The notes beneath the pieces were generated by a model, which worked only from the letters and a program-made list of their open reading frames with translations, was not told the origin of the DNA and did no database searches. Of a stretch of 64,000 bases of DNA, positions 11,684-21,382 are shown piece after piece. Source of the DNA: Clostridiales bacterium 1_7_47FAA (GTDB taxonomy: Bacteria > Bacillota > Clostridia > Lachnospirales > Lachnospiraceae). Each line of letters opens with the position of its first letter. Positions within the stretch are counted from its first letter, which is position 1. A program made the position numbers and the translations under genes. The stretch covers positions 797,987-861,986 of the forward strand of contig DS990261.1 of assembly GCA_000155435.1 (NCBI GenBank), read 5' to 3'.

Positions 11684-11705
11684 ATTATCCCCTCCTTAAG
11701 ATAGA

Positions 11706-11757
11706 AAAATGACCATAAATACAGAGAGTTACAACGGATAGATGGGTAAAATGACCA
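11706..11757. promoter_or_regulatory. AraC-type direct-repeat operator and fucose promoter region
   Basis: The 10-mer AAAATGACCA occurs at 11706-11715 and again, identically, at 11748-11757, 42 bases apart, which is four helical turns and on the same DNA face. It lies between the divergent AraC gene and the fucose operon. A TATAAT at 11820-11825 lacks a good -35 box, as expected of an activator-dependent promoter. Binding by the adjacent AraC protein is inferred. Confidence 0.6.
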
Positions 11758-11914
11758 ATAAAATGAATATCGTCATATTTTTTGCCATTATATCACAGCA
11801 AATAGCTGTATATCAATAGTATAATACAATTATGTAAAAGGAACACAAAAAATATAATAAGAGCACGGATAAATTAAAAAGAACATAATCCAAAAATAAG
11901 AAGGAGGACACACT

Positions 11915-13708
11915 ATGGCAGCAAACAGATTGATCGGGGCTTATCCGGTCATCGGCATCAGACCCACAATAGACGGAAGACAGGGATATATGAAAGTAAG
12001 GGAATCCATGGAAGGACAGACCATGAATATGGCCAAAAGCGCGGCGGCCCTGTTTAGGGAAAACCTGTGTTACAGCAATGGGGAACCGGTAAACGTAGTG
12101 ATTGCGGATTCCACCATTGGGCGGGTGGGGGAAAGCGCTGCCTGTGCGGATAAATTCCGCAGGGCCGGAGTGGATATTACCCTGACTGTGACCCCATGCT
12201 GGTGTTACGGTGCAGAGACCATGGACATGGACCCGCATACAATCAAGGGCGTGTGGGGATTTAACGGAACGGAGCGGCCCGGCGCAGTATATCTCGCCTC
12301 TGTACTGGCTACCCATGCGCAGAAGGGGCTTCCGGCTTTTGGTATCTATGGACATGATGTCCAGGATGCGGATGATACAAGCATACCTGAGGATGTAAAG
12401 GAAAAACTTCTCCGTTTCGGACGCGCCGCAGTGGCTGCCGCTACCATGAGGGGGAAGTCATATCTCCAGATAGGTTCTATCTGCATGGGAATTGGAGGTT
12501 CCATCATAGACCCGGCATTTATTGAGGAATATCTCGGGATGCGGGTGGAATCCGTAGACGAAGTGGAACTGATCCGCCGTATGAGTGAGGAAATATACGA
12601 TAAAGAAGAGTTTGAAAAGGCCCTTGCATGGACAAAGGCAAACTGTAAGGAAGGCTTTGACAAGAACCCTCCCGAGGTCCAGAAGACCCGGGAACAGAAG
12701 GATAAGGATTGGGAATTCGTAGTTAAGATGATGTGCATCATCAAGGATTTGATGAATGGGAATCCCAATCTGCCGGAGGGGCGGGAGGAAGAGCGGATCG
12801 GACACAATGCCATCGCCGCAGGCTTCCAGGGACAGAGGCAGTGGACGGATTTTTATCCCAATGGTGACTTCGCGGAGTCCATGCTGAATTCCTCCTTTGA
12901 CTGGAACGGCGCAAGGGAGCCGTACATACTGGCTACTGAGAACGACACATTAAATGGGCTGGGAATGCTGTTCATGAAGCTGCTCACCAACAGGGCACAG
13001 ATTTTTGCAGATGTGCGTACGTACTGGAGTCCGGAGGCTGTTAAGAAGGCGGCGGGATATGATCTGGAAGGAGTCGCAAAGGAAGCAGGCGGTTTCCTGC
13101 ATCTGATCAACTCAGGAGCGGCCTGTCTGGATGCCACGGGTAAAGCCCTGGATGAGGACGGACAGCCGGTCATGAAGCCATGGTATGAGGTGACGGAGGA
13201 GGACCAGAAGGCAATGCTGGAAGCAACCACATGGAATGAGGCTGATTTTGGGTATTTCAGAGGCGGCGGCTATTCATCCAGATATGTTACTAAAGCCCAG
13301 ATGCCATGTACCATGATCCGCTTAAACCTGGTAAAGGGACTGGGACCTATGCTGCAGATTGCAGAAGGCTGGACCGTGAAGCTGCCGGAGGACGTAACGG
13401 ATATCCTATGGAAGAGGACGGACTACACATGGCCGTGCACCTGGTTTGCGCCCAGGGTGACAGGCCGGGGAGCATTTGCCTCCGCGTATGACGTGATGAA
13501 TCACTGGGGAGCCAACCACGGTGCAATCAGCTACGGACATATTGGGGCGGATCTCATTACACTCTGCTCCATCTTAAGGATTCCTGTCAGCATGCACAAT
13601 GTGCCTGAGGAAAAAATATTCCGCCCCGCAGCCTGGAACGCGTTTGGAATGGACAAAGAGGGACAGGATTTCCGGGCCTGTGCGGCTTATGGGCCTTTAT
13701 ATAAGTAA
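11915..13708 (+). CDS. fucI: L-fucose isomerase
   Basis: 597-residue cytoplasmic Mn2+-dependent isomerase converting L-fucose to L-fuculose (often also D-arabinose to D-ribulose). The length matches E. coli FucI. The N-terminal domain has [20 protein letters not shown]. Metal ligands are visible as Glu in TENDTLNG (about 341), Asp in ADVRTYW (about 365) and His in [15 protein letters not shown] (about 537-546). Ribosome binding site AGAAGGAGG is strong. First gene of an eight-gene operon with kinase, aldolase, mutarotase and ABC transporter; the kinase start follows within 13 bases. Confidence 0.95.
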   Translation: MAANRLIGAYPVIGIRPTIDGRQGYMKVRESMEGQTMNMAKSAAALFRENLCYSNGEPVNVVIADSTIGRVGESAACADKFRRAGVDITLTVTPCWCYGAETMDMDPHTIKGVWGFNGTERPGAVYLASVLATHAQKGLPAFGIYGHDVQDADDTSIPEDVKEKLLRFGRAAVAAATMRGKSYLQIGSICMGIGGSIIDPAFIEEYLGMRVESVDEVELIRRMSEEIYDKEEFEKALAWTKANCKEGFDKNPPEVQKTREQKDKDWEFVVKMMCIIKDLMNGNPNLPEGREEERIGHNAIAAGFQGQRQWTDFYPNGDFAESMLNSSFDWNGAREPYILATENDTLNGLGMLFMKLLTNRAQIFADVRTYWSPEAVKKAAGYDLEGVAKEAGGFLHLINSGAACLDATGKALDEDGQPVMKPWYEVTEEDQKAMLEATTWNEADFGYFRGGGYSSRYVTKAQMPCTMIRLNLVKGLGPMLQIAEGWTVKLPEDVTDILWKRTDYTWPCTWFAPRVTGRGAFASAYDVMNHWGANHGAISYGHIGADLITLCSILRIPVSMHNVPEEKIFRPAAWNAFGMDKEGQDFRACAAYGPLYK

Positions 13709-13720
13709 GGCGGTGTGTCT

Positions 13721-15196
13721 ATGAACCATAAAAATGTGCTGGCAGTGGATTTCGGCGCTTCCAGTGGAAGGGTAATGCTGGGAAGCTTTGATGGGAACCG
13801 GATATCCATACAGGAAATCCATCGTTTCCCCAATGATCCGGTCATATTAAACGGAACCATGTACTGGGATTTCCTGCGGCTGTTTCATGAGGTGAAGCAG
13901 GGACTGGTGAAAGCCAGGAAGTATGGAAAGCTTGACAGCATCGGTGTGGATACCTGGGGTGTGGATTTCGGCCTGATCGACAAGGCGGGAAATCTTTTAG
14001 AAAACCCGGTACATTACCGGGACGCCCGGACCGCAGGGATGCTTGAAAAGAGTTTTGGGAAAATGGATAAGGACCGCTTTTATCAGATTACGGGCAACCA
14101 GTTCATGGAGATTAACACGGTATTCCAACTCTTGGCCCTGCTGGAACAGCGGCCCGGGCTTCTGGAGGGAACTTCCAGGCTTCTGTTGATGCCGGACTTA
14201 TTTAATTATTACCTATGTGGGGCGCAGGTCAGCGAGTACTCCATCGCGTCCACCACGCAGATGCTTAATGCCCGTACTAAGATGTGGTCAAAGGAAGTGT
14301 TGGAAAGCCTCGGCATCCCGGAACGGATCCTGTGCGGCATCGTTCCATGCGGAACAGGACTTGGTCCCATGAAAACCGGGATCTGCCAGGAGCTGGGGAT
14401 TGAGCCTGCAAAAGTCATTGCCGTGGCAGGACACGATACGCAGAGTGCGCTTGCGGCTGTTCCTGCCAGGGATAAGGATTTCATCTTCATCAGCTGCGGG
14501 ACATGGTCGCTGTTTGGCACGGAACTGGACGGACCTGTTATCAACGGGTTGTCAGAACGGCTGAATATCACAAACGAAGGCGGGTGCCAGGGAAGGATAT
14601 CCTTCCTAAAGAATATTATCGGGCTGTGGCTGGTCCAGGAAAGCAGGAGACAGTGGATTCGTGAGGGAAAGGAGTACAGTTTCGGGCATCTGGAACAAAT
14701 GGCCGCGGATGCAAAGCCATTCAAAGCGCTGATTGATCCTGATGCGCCAGAGTTTGTCCCGGCTGGAAACATTCCTGAGAGAATCCGGGGATACTGCCGT
14801 AAAAGCGGACAGGGGGTGCCGGAGAATGAGGCGGAGCTTGTGAGATGCATCGATGAGAGCCTGGCGTTTAAGTACCGCATGACATTGGATGAAATTAAGA
14901 TGTGTACCGGAAAGGAGTACCCGGCCATTCATATGGTGGGTGGCGGGACACAGAGCGGGCTTCTCTGCCAGATGACGGCCAATGCGTGTCATTGTCCGGT
15001 GATTGCCGGACCGGTGGAGGCTACCGTACTGGGCAACGCAGCCATGCAGCTGCTTGCCACAGGGGAACTTAGGGATTTGGATCAGGTGAGAAGTGTGGTA
15101 GGGGCTTCCGCCAAGGTAAGTATCTATGAGCCGAAGGATACGGATCAGTGGGAGCAGGTATACGGACAATATAAAGAAATGCTTGCCGCAGATTGA
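13721..15196 (+). CDS. Rhamnulokinase-family kinase, probably L-fuculokinase
   Basis: 491-residue FGGY-family sugar kinase. The N-terminus VLAVDFGASSGRVMLG is the RhaB-type ATP-binding start; GVDTWGVDFGLID, the ATPase loop HDTQSALAAVP and GGGTQSGLLCQMTANA are family-typical. By sequence it is a rhamnulokinase type rather than the classical FucK type, but it lies between L-fucose isomerase and L-fuculose-phosphate aldolase, with no rhamnose isomerase present, so phosphorylation of L-fuculose at O-1 is the likely job. ATG at 13721 is preferred to a GTG at 13715 on spacing from AAGGCGG. Confidence 0.88.
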   Translation: MNHKNVLAVDFGASSGRVMLGSFDGNRISIQEIHRFPNDPVILNGTMYWDFLRLFHEVKQGLVKARKYGKLDSIGVDTWGVDFGLIDKAGNLLENPVHYRDARTAGMLEKSFGKMDKDRFYQITGNQFMEINTVFQLLALLEQRPGLLEGTSRLLLMPDLFNYYLCGAQVSEYSIASTTQMLNARTKMWSKEVLESLGIPERILCGIVPCGTGLGPMKTGICQELGIEPAKVIAVAGHDTQSALAAVPARDKDFIFISCGTWSLFGTELDGPVINGLSERLNITNEGGCQGRISFLKNIIGLWLVQESRRQWIREGKEYSFGHLEQMAADAKPFKALIDPDAPEFVPAGNIPERIRGYCRKSGQGVPENEAELVRCIDESLAFKYRMTLDEIKMCTGKEYPAIHMVGGGTQSGLLCQMTANACHCPVIAGPVEATVLGNAAMQLLATGELRDLDQVRSVVGASAKVSIYEPKDTDQWEQVYGQYKEMLAAD

Positions 15197-15267
15197 GGTT
15201 TATTGCGGTGGGATGGCAGCATATGAATGACCAAAGGCCGGGGTAACCCGGCAAAGAAGGAGGTATT

Positions 15268-15972
15268 ATGGAATTAAGCTATATGGAACTAAGGGAACAG
15301 ATCTGCGATGTGTGCCATAAGATGTGGCAGCTTGGCTGGGTGGCAGCCAATGACGGCAACGTGTCCGCCAGGCTGGATGACGGAACCTTTCTTGCCACTC
15401 CCACCGGAATGAGCAAAAGTTTCATTACACCGGAAAAGCTGGTCCGTATTGATGGGAAAGGTGAGGTGTTGGAAGGCCTTCCCGGATACAGGCCCTCTTC
15501 AGAGATTAAGATGCATCTCCGCTGCTATAAAGAGCGTGAGGATGTTAATTCCGTGCTTCACGCCCACCCGCCTGTGGCCACCGGATACGCGGTAGCCAAT
15601 GTAGCGTTGGACGAGTATTCCATGATTGAGACGGTAATTGCCCTGGGTTCGATTCCGGTAACGCCTTACGGAACCCCTTCCACTTACGAAGTACCGGATA
15701 ACATAGCACCCTATCTGGGGGAACATGACGCAATGCTCCTTCAGAATCATGGGGCTTTGACCGTGGGGGCTGATGTGATTACCGCTTATTACCGCATGGA
15801 GACACTGGAACTCTTTGCAAAAATCAGCCTTAACGCCAGAATGCTGGGAGGTGCACAGGAGATATCCAGGGAAAATATTGACCGCCTTATCTCAATGAGG
15901 AAAGGATATGGGGTAACCGGCAGGCACCCCGGTTATAAAAAATACAGTAAACAGGGGGAAGACAGATGCTGA
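15268..15972 (+). CDS. fucA: L-fuculose-phosphate aldolase (class II aldolase/adducin family)
   Basis: 234-residue Zn2+-dependent aldolase splitting L-fuculose 1-phosphate into dihydroxyacetone phosphate and L-lactaldehyde. The Zn ligands are visible: HAHPP (about 95-99) and the His in LQNHGALTVG (about 156). The substrate motifs NDGNVSARL (about 27-35) and TPTGMSK (45-51) are intact, as is the catalytic Glu in RPSSEIK (about 74). The family also includes AraD (ribulose-phosphate epimerase) and methylthioribulose-phosphate dehydratase; the operon context favours FucA. It overlaps the next gene by 7 bases. Confidence 0.88.
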   Translation: MELSYMELREQICDVCHKMWQLGWVAANDGNVSARLDDGTFLATPTGMSKSFITPEKLVRIDGKGEVLEGLPGYRPSSEIKMHLRCYKEREDVNSVLHAHPPVATGYAVANVALDEYSMIETVIALGSIPVTPYGTPSTYEVPDNIAPYLGEHDAMLLQNHGALTVGADVITAYYRMETLELFAKISLNARMLGGAQEISRENIDRLISMRKGYGVTGRHPGYKKYSKQGEDRC

Positions 15973-16415
15973 GAGGAATACCCCATATACTATCTCCTGA
16001 ACTGCTAAAGATATTATGTGAAATGGGCCACGGCGACCGGCTGGTGATTGCCGATGGGAATTTCCCGGCAGAGTCCATGGGCAGGGATGCCCATGTCATA
16101 CATATGGAAGGACATGGCGTGCCGGAGATACTGGAAGCAATCCTTTTGCTTTTCCCCTTGGACACCTACGTAGGACAGCCTGTCTGCCTGATGTCGGTGA
16201 TGGACGGGGATACGGTTGAAACACCGATTTGGGATCAATACGTGACATTGGTGCAAGCGTGTGACAGCAGGGGCAGAAGTGCCGTGGGCCATATGGAACG
16301 GTTCAGGTTTTATGAGGAGGCAAAGAAAGCTTATGCGATTATCGCCACCAGCGAGCAGGCGCTTTATGCCAACATCATGCTGCAAAAAGGGGTAGTTACC
16401 GACCAGGGCCTGTAA
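15966..16415 (+). CDS. fucU: L-fucose mutarotase
   Basis: 149-residue RbsD/FucU-family protein that interconverts alpha and beta anomers of L-fucose, supplying the form used by FucI. The diagnostic start is LLKILCEMGHGDRLVIADGN, with the active-site His in MGHGD and Asp in ADGNFP. The tail RFRFYEEAKKAYAIIATSEQ is typical of FucU rather than RbsD. Translationally coupled to the aldolase gene through the 7-base overlap. Confidence 0.92.
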   Translation: MLRGIPHILSPELLKILCEMGHGDRLVIADGNFPAESMGRDAHVIHMEGHGVPEILEAILLLFPLDTYVGQPVCLMSVMDGDTVETPIWDQYVTLVQACDSRGRSAVGHMERFRFYEEAKKAYAIIATSEQALYANIMLQKGVVTDQGL

Positions 16416-16465
16416 ATGGGTTCCGCCAAAACTGTTCAATTAGTAAAGAAACGGAAGGTGATGAT

Positions 16466-17959
16466 GTGGGAGAAGTAATTCTGACCATGAAAGACATTGA
16501 TAAGTCCTTTGTCGGGGTACACGCGTTAAAAAATGCCTGTCTGGAACTTAAAAAGGGCGAGGTCCATGCACTGATGGGTGAGAATGGCGCCGGAAAATCC
16601 ACCCTCATGAAGATATTGACAGGAATCTACAGCAAGGACAGCGGTACCATTGTGTATGAGGGGCGCCAGGTGGAGTTTAAGAGTCCCAGGGAAGCGCAGG
16701 ACGCCGGCATTGTGATCGTGCATCAGGAATTGAACATGATGAACCACTTAACGGTGGCCCAGAATATCTTTATCGGCAAAGAAAAAATGAACGGAAAGCT
16801 GATTGATGACCGCAGGATGGCGGAAGAGGCAGAAAAGCTGTTCGGATTACTGAATATCAAGATTGACCCAAGGGAAACAATGGGGAGGCTGACGGTGGGG
16901 CGCCAGCAGATGTGTGAGATAGCCAAGGCAATCTCTACTGATGCAAAGGTAATCGTATTTGATGAACCGACTGCCGCGCTGACCGATTCCGAAATCAGCG
17001 AGCTGTTCAAAATCATCCGTGACCTGAGGGCCAAGGATATCGGGATTGTATACATTTCCCACCGCATGGATGAGATTAACCAGATTACTGACAGGGTAAC
17101 GGTCATGAGGGACGGGGAATATGTGGGTACGCTCATAACCAGGGATTCCACGAAAGACGACATCATCCAGATGATGGTTGGGCGCACGGTGTATGAGGAG
17201 CCTAAGAGCTTCAGCAATGTAAGGCCGGATGCCCCGGTGGTGCTGAAGGTTGAACACCTGAATGTTGGAAAAACAGTAAAAGACGTAAGCTTTGAACTCC
17301 GCAAAGGAGAAATCCTGGGTTTTTCAGGACTCATGGGAGCAGGAAGGACGGAGACGGCCAGGGCTATCTTTGGTGCTGACAGGAGGGACAGCGGCGATAT
17401 TTATGTGAATGGAAAACGGGTGGATATCAGGAACCCACAGGACGCGGTTGACGCTGGGATCGGATATCTGTCGGAGGACCGCAAGCGCTATGGCGTGATA
17501 ATCGAGAAAACAGTGGCTGAGAACACGACAATGGCTTCCCTGAAAGCATTCTGCAAAGGCATGTTTATTGACAAGAAAGCGGAAAAAGAAACAGCGGAAC
17601 AATTTGTGGAGGCGCTGAGGACCAAGACGCCGTCCGTGGAACAGCAGGTGCGCAACCTGTCAGGTGGAAACCAGCAGAAGGTGGTCATTGCCAAATGGCT
17701 TACCAGGAACTGCGACATCCTGATATTTGACGAGCCCACGAGAGGGATTGACGTCGGGGCAAAAAGCGAGATTTATACATTGATGAATAATCTTGTAAAA
17801 CAGGGGAAGTCCATCATCATGATATCCTCTGAACTGACGGAAGTGCTGCGGATGAGCGACCGTATCCTGATTATGTGTGAGGGCCGTAAAACAGGAGAAA
17901 TCAGCATAGAAGAAGCTACCCAGGAAAAAATCATGCATGCCGCTACACTGAGGGAGTAA
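16466..17959 (+). CDS. Sugar ABC transporter ATP-binding protein (CUT2)
   Basis: 497-residue double-cassette ATPase of the RbsA/MglA type. First domain: Walker A GENGAGKSTL (about 37-46), signature LTVGRQQMCEIAKAI, Walker B VIVFDEPTAALTD. Second domain: degenerate Walker A region FSGLMGAGRTETA, signature LSGGNQQKVVIAKWL, Walker B ILIFDEPTRGIDVGAKSEIY. Starts at GTG 16466, 7 bases after GGAAGG; the two ATGs nearby are out of frame. With the next two genes it forms a complete CUT2 importer, most likely for L-fucose. Confidence 0.93.
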   Translation: MGEVILTMKDIDKSFVGVHALKNACLELKKGEVHALMGENGAGKSTLMKILTGIYSKDSGTIVYEGRQVEFKSPREAQDAGIVIVHQELNMMNHLTVAQNIFIGKEKMNGKLIDDRRMAEEAEKLFGLLNIKIDPRETMGRLTVGRQQMCEIAKAISTDAKVIVFDEPTAALTDSEISELFKIIRDLRAKDIGIVYISHRMDEINQITDRVTVMRDGEYVGTLITRDSTKDDIIQMMVGRTVYEEPKSFSNVRPDAPVVLKVEHLNVGKTVKDVSFELRKGEILGFSGLMGAGRTETARAIFGADRRDSGDIYVNGKRVDIRNPQDAVDAGIGYLSEDRKRYGVIIEKTVAENTTMASLKAFCKGMFIDKKAEKETAEQFVEALRTKTPSVEQQVRNLSGGNQQKVVIAKWLTRNCDILIFDEPTRGIDVGAKSEIYTLMNNLVKQGKSIIMISSELTEVLRMSDRILIMCEGRKTGEISIEEATQEKIMHAATLRE

Positions 17960-17975
17960 AGGGGAGGTTAAAGAC

Positions 17976-18992
17976 ATGTCGGATAATAAGAATCAGGTAA
18001 AAAAGGAGCCGGATGGATTGTTCAAGGCCATCGGCACTCAGAAATTGGTGGCAGTGATCGCGTTGATTGTATTATTCATGTTCTTCTGGATTTTTGGGGA
18101 CAATTTTGCAAAGTACAGCACACTAGTCAGCATTTTTGATTCGTCCTATTATATTGGCTTTATGGCGATAGGCGTGACATTTGTAATCATCACCGGAGGA
18201 ATCGACTTATCCATCGGCACGGTCTGTATCTGCTGTTCCCTGATTTCAGGGACGCTGTATACAAAACTGGGACTGCCTATGCCGCTGTGCGTTATCCTGG
18301 CCATACTGATGGGAGGTCTGTTCGGGCTTGCCAATGGACTTATGGTATCTGTCATGAGGCTTCCGGCCTTTATTGCCACACTGGGAACCATGATGATTAC
18401 CAGGGGCCTGGGCTCAATTGTGACAAACACGGCGACCGTGACATTTCCACAGGCTTCCGCCCCAGGCGGCTCATTCAGAGGCATTTTCAAGTTAAAAGGT
18501 GCAGGGCTTCCGCAGGCCGGTATCCCCACGGGATTCATACTGTTGATTGTACTCGCAATCCTGATGGCCATCCTTCTCAACAAGGCGCGTCCGGGACGCT
18601 ATATACTGTCCCTTGGGAGTAATAAGGAGGCGACCCGGCTTTCCGGTGTGAATGTGGTAAAGTGGGAGACCTTGGCTTATGTCATAAGCGGTCTGTTTGC
18701 CGGGCTGGCGGGCGTTTCTTATGCGGCAGTATACTCCACACTCATGCCTGGAACCGGAAATGGATTTGAACTGGATGCAATCGCCGGAGTCGTGATTGGC
18801 GGAACATCCCTGGCCGGTGGCGTGGGTTCCATATCGGGTACTTTAATTGGTGTTTTTATTATGTCCGTTTTGAAGACAGGCCTTCCCTTTGTGGGGGTAC
18901 AGCCACATTATCAGCTGCTGATTACGGGATTTGTATTGATCATCGCCGTATTTGTAGATGTTTTAAATAGAAGGAAACAGGGGAAGGATTAG
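17976..18992 (+). CDS. Sugar ABC transporter permease (CUT2, RbsC-like)
   Basis: 338-residue inner-membrane permease with about nine to ten hydrophobic segments. The BPD_transp_2 pattern is clear: ITGGIDLSIGTV near residue 71, RLPAFIATLGTMMI, and the EAA-like cytoplasmic loop around GSNKEATRLSGVNV. AIAGVVIGGTSLAGGVGSISG near the C-terminus is family-typical. 16 bases after the ATPase gene, ribosome binding site GGGGAGG. Confidence 0.93.
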   Translation: MSDNKNQVKKEPDGLFKAIGTQKLVAVIALIVLFMFFWIFGDNFAKYSTLVSIFDSSYYIGFMAIGVTFVIITGGIDLSIGTVCICCSLISGTLYTKLGLPMPLCVILAILMGGLFGLANGLMVSVMRLPAFIATLGTMMITRGLGSIVTNTATVTFPQASAPGGSFRGIFKLKGAGLPQAGIPTGFILLIVLAILMAILLNKARPGRYILSLGSNKEATRLSGVNVVKWETLAYVISGLFAGLAGVSYAAVYSTLMPGTGNGFELDAIAGVVIGGTSLAGGVGSISGTLIGVFIMSVLKTGLPFVGVQPHYQLLITGFVLIIAVFVDVLNRRKQGKD

Positions 18993-19009
18993 TACGCAAT
19001 TGCTAATAA

Positions 19010-19022
19010 CCCGCAAAGCGGG
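19010..19022 (+). other. Small intercistronic hairpin
   Basis: CCCGC-AAA-GCGGG between the permease and binding-protein genes, without a T tract. It could raise stability and dosage of the binding-protein message, a common need in ABC operons (inference). Confidence 0.4.
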
Positions 19023-19044
19023 ATAAAATAAGGGAGGATTATTC

Positions 19045-20193
19045 ATGAAGAAAAAATTATTAAGTACAGTCATCTGCGCAGCAATGGTGTCCACGATGGT
19101 AATGGGCTGCTCCAGCGGAGCCAGCGCGCCCGCCACGACGGCCGCGGCAACGGCCGCTCCGGAGACAGAGGTAAAGGACACGACAGCAGGGGATACGGAG
19201 GCAGCCAAGCCGGATGGGGCTGTGGATTACAGCGATGTCACGGTTGAGATTGTGGCAAAAGGCTTCCAGCATGATTTCTGGAAAGCGGTAAAGATGGGAT
19301 CAGAACAGGCTGCAAAGGATTTGGGGCTTAAGTCCACCAATTTTGTGGGTCCGGCCAGCGAGAGTGCGGTCGCTGAGCAGATTGAACAGCTGAACAATGC
19401 AGTCAACAAAGCGCCAAGCGCCATCTGCCTGGCTGCTTTGGACACACAGGCGGCCCTGGATGCTATCTCCAATGCACAGGCAGCAAATATTCCGATTGTA
19501 GGGTTTGACTCCGGTGTGCCGGATGCCCCGGCAGGCGCCATTGTAGCCAATGCAGCCACGGACAACTATGCGGCAGGCGGTCTGGCTGCGGAGAAACTAT
19601 ATGAAATGATTAAGGACAAGGTCACGGATCCGGCAGAAGCGGTCAGGATCGGCGTTGTCTCCCAGGATGCCACATCCCAGTCCATCGGGGAACGGACCGG
19701 AGGTTTCATAGACAGGATGTGTACCTTAATCGGTGAGGATAAATGCACGGTAGTGGGCCATGATAAGTATAACAAGGCAGTTGACGGAGCAAAGGTGATT
19801 ATCGATGTAGGCATTCCGGCAACCGTGGATGATGCGGCTTGCGTGACCGTGGCCAATACCCTGCTGAATAAAAATGACCTGATTGCCATTTATGCGTCCA
19901 ACGAATTTACAGCCAAGAACCTGGTGACGGCCAATGAGAGTCTTCAGGTACTGGGGGCGGATAAAGTAATCGGCGTTGGATTCGACTCTGGCGCCATCCA
20001 GCTTGATGCCATCAAGAGCGGTGTCTTAGCAGGTTCCATCACGCAGAATCCGGTACAGATTGGATATCAGGCGGTTACCCTGGCCGCCAAGGCAGCCAAA
20101 GGAGAACCGGTAGAGGATGTGGACACCGGCGCACTGTGGTATGACAGCACCAATATGGATTCGGCGGAAGTGGCTCCGTGTCTCTATAAGTAA
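19045..20193 (+). CDS. Sugar ABC transporter substrate-binding lipoprotein
   Basis: 382-residue extracellular lipoprotein. Signal peptide with lipobox VMGC, lipidated Cys at about 22, then an Ala/Thr-rich low-complexity linker to about residue 55. The rest is a Peripla_BP_4 fold (RbsB-like): VEIVAKGFQHDFWKAVKMGS, IVGFDSGVPDAP, and GVGFDSGAIQLDAIKSGVL in the second lobe. It supplies the CUT2 transporter encoded just upstream. L-fucose is inferred from FucU and FucI in the same operon. Last gene of the operon, followed by a strong terminator. Confidence 0.92.
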   Translation: MKKKLLSTVICAAMVSTMVMGCSSGASAPATTAAATAAPETEVKDTTAGDTEAAKPDGAVDYSDVTVEIVAKGFQHDFWKAVKMGSEQAAKDLGLKSTNFVGPASESAVAEQIEQLNNAVNKAPSAICLAALDTQAALDAISNAQAANIPIVGFDSGVPDAPAGAIVANAATDNYAAGGLAAEKLYEMIKDKVTDPAEAVRIGVVSQDATSQSIGERTGGFIDRMCTLIGEDKCTVVGHDKYNKAVDGAKVIIDVGIPATVDDAACVTVANTLLNKNDLIAIYASNEFTAKNLVTANESLQVLGADKVIGVGFDSGAIQLDAIKSGVLAGSITQNPVQIGYQAVTLAAKAAKGEPVEDVDTGALWYDSTNMDSAEVAPCLYK

Positions 20194-20267
20194 TATTTTA
20201 TAGAGGTATCCTGATTTTTTGAGGTTTTCAGATAATAGTCCTGAATGGATGGACATTAATAATGTGG

Positions 20268-20312
20268 AAAATCCCTGATTTCTTTGATTAGCGAAGAAAT
20301 CAGGGATTTTTT
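20268..20312 (+). terminator. Strong terminator closing the fucose operon
   Basis: A stem of about 17 base pairs (20268-20284 with 20294-20310; core ATCCCTGATTTCTT) around a short loop, followed by a T run to 20312. Confidence 0.88.
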
Positions 20313-20515
20313 CTATTTAAATTGAGATAGCTATGGATTTTCTGAAATCCCATACCGGCATTTAGACAGAACAGTTTTATTGTTTGTTCCGAAAAGGATA
20401 AAAGAATCGTATTCCAGTTCCTCATAGGAGAAGCAATCGCAGGGAAAATGGATTATAATCGGAACTATCAAAGCTTTGTACGATTTTATGCTGAGAGGGG
20501 GATGATATACAGTTG
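20313..20515. other. Leader region of the lactonase operon
   Basis: No gene is seen between the fucose terminator and the lactonase start. A TATAAT at 20454-20459 is a candidate -10 box but has no good -35 match, which would fit activator control. Nothing else is supported. Confidence 0.35.
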
Positions 20516-21382
20516 ATGGTGAGAAAATGTGCTGGTTCCATTGGGGAATTAGTCGAAGGACCTATGTGGTGTAAAAAACGGAATAGTTTATTTTTTACGG
20601 ATATATTAAACGGCACTGTCTTTGAATATATTCCGAAAACTGAAAAAATCCAGCATTGGAAGCTGGGGACTTATGTTGGATGTATTATACCTGGCAGGGA
20701 CCGTGATGAAATGATTGCTGCGGTTGACGATTGCCTGAACGTGTTTCATCCGGAGGACGGCAGGGCAGAAACCCTATGCCGCTTTCCCATGGCAGATGGT
20801 ATCCGGTTCAACGATGGCAAATGCGGACCGGGAGGACAGCTGTGGATAGGGACGATGGCAGTCAGCGGGCAGAAGGACAGGCCGGAAGGCGGGCTGTACC
20901 GGATCGGGCCGGACGGCCGGGCCTGCTGTGTGGAGCCGTCCCTGGCAATCCCGAACGGAATGGCCTGGGATTTGGAAAAGGGGATATTTTACCATGTAAG
21001 GACGGAGGAGCAGGCTGTTTATTCTTATAGCTGCCATCAGGACTGGCATACGATACGGAATCCCAAGAAGTCCGTGGATTTATCCGGTGAGAAAGGTGTT
21101 CCGGACGGAATGGCCATAGACCGGGACGGAAACCTGTGGATTGCCATGTGGGGAGGATACAAGGTCATCTGTGTCAATCCGGCGTCCGGCATGAAGCTCA
21201 TGGAAGTGGCGCTGCCGGATGCTGATGTATCCAGCTGTACCTTTGGCGGTGGACATCTGGATGAACTGTACATCACGACTGCCAGGGAAGGACAGGCCGG
21301 CGGCAATGTCTATGTGGCGGATGCTGGGGTGGCGGGAACATACCCCTATGAATTTTGTTGGAAAGAAGAGGAAGAAAAATGA
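20516..21382 (+). CDS. SMP-30/gluconolactonase-family protein
   Basis: 288-residue six-bladed beta-propeller of the SMP-30/Gnl/LRE family, divalent-metal lactonases that open sugar lactones to aldonic acids. The metal Glu is in GELVEGPMW (about 13). IRFNDGKCGPGGQLWIGTM (about 97-115) has the Asn-Asp site, AIPNGMAWD (about 145) the second ligand, and VPDGMAIDRDGNLWIAMWGG (about 197-216) the catalytic Asp. A TTG directly precedes the ATG. GAGAGGGGG lies about 14 bases upstream, rather far. The stop overlaps the next start (ATGA). First gene of a dehydrogenase-dehydratase-aldolase set. Confidence 0.88.
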   Translation: MVRKCAGSIGELVEGPMWCKKRNSLFFTDILNGTVFEYIPKTEKIQHWKLGTYVGCIIPGRDRDEMIAAVDDCLNVFHPEDGRAETLCRFPMADGIRFNDGKCGPGGQLWIGTMAVSGQKDRPEGGLYRIGPDGRACCVEPSLAIPNGMAWDLEKGIFYHVRTEEQAVYSYSCHQDWHTIRNPKKSVDLSGEKGVPDGMAIDRDGNLWIAMWGGYKVICVNPASGMKLMEVALPDADVSSCTFGGGHLDELYITTAREGQAGGNVYVADAGVAGTYPYEFCWKEEEEK

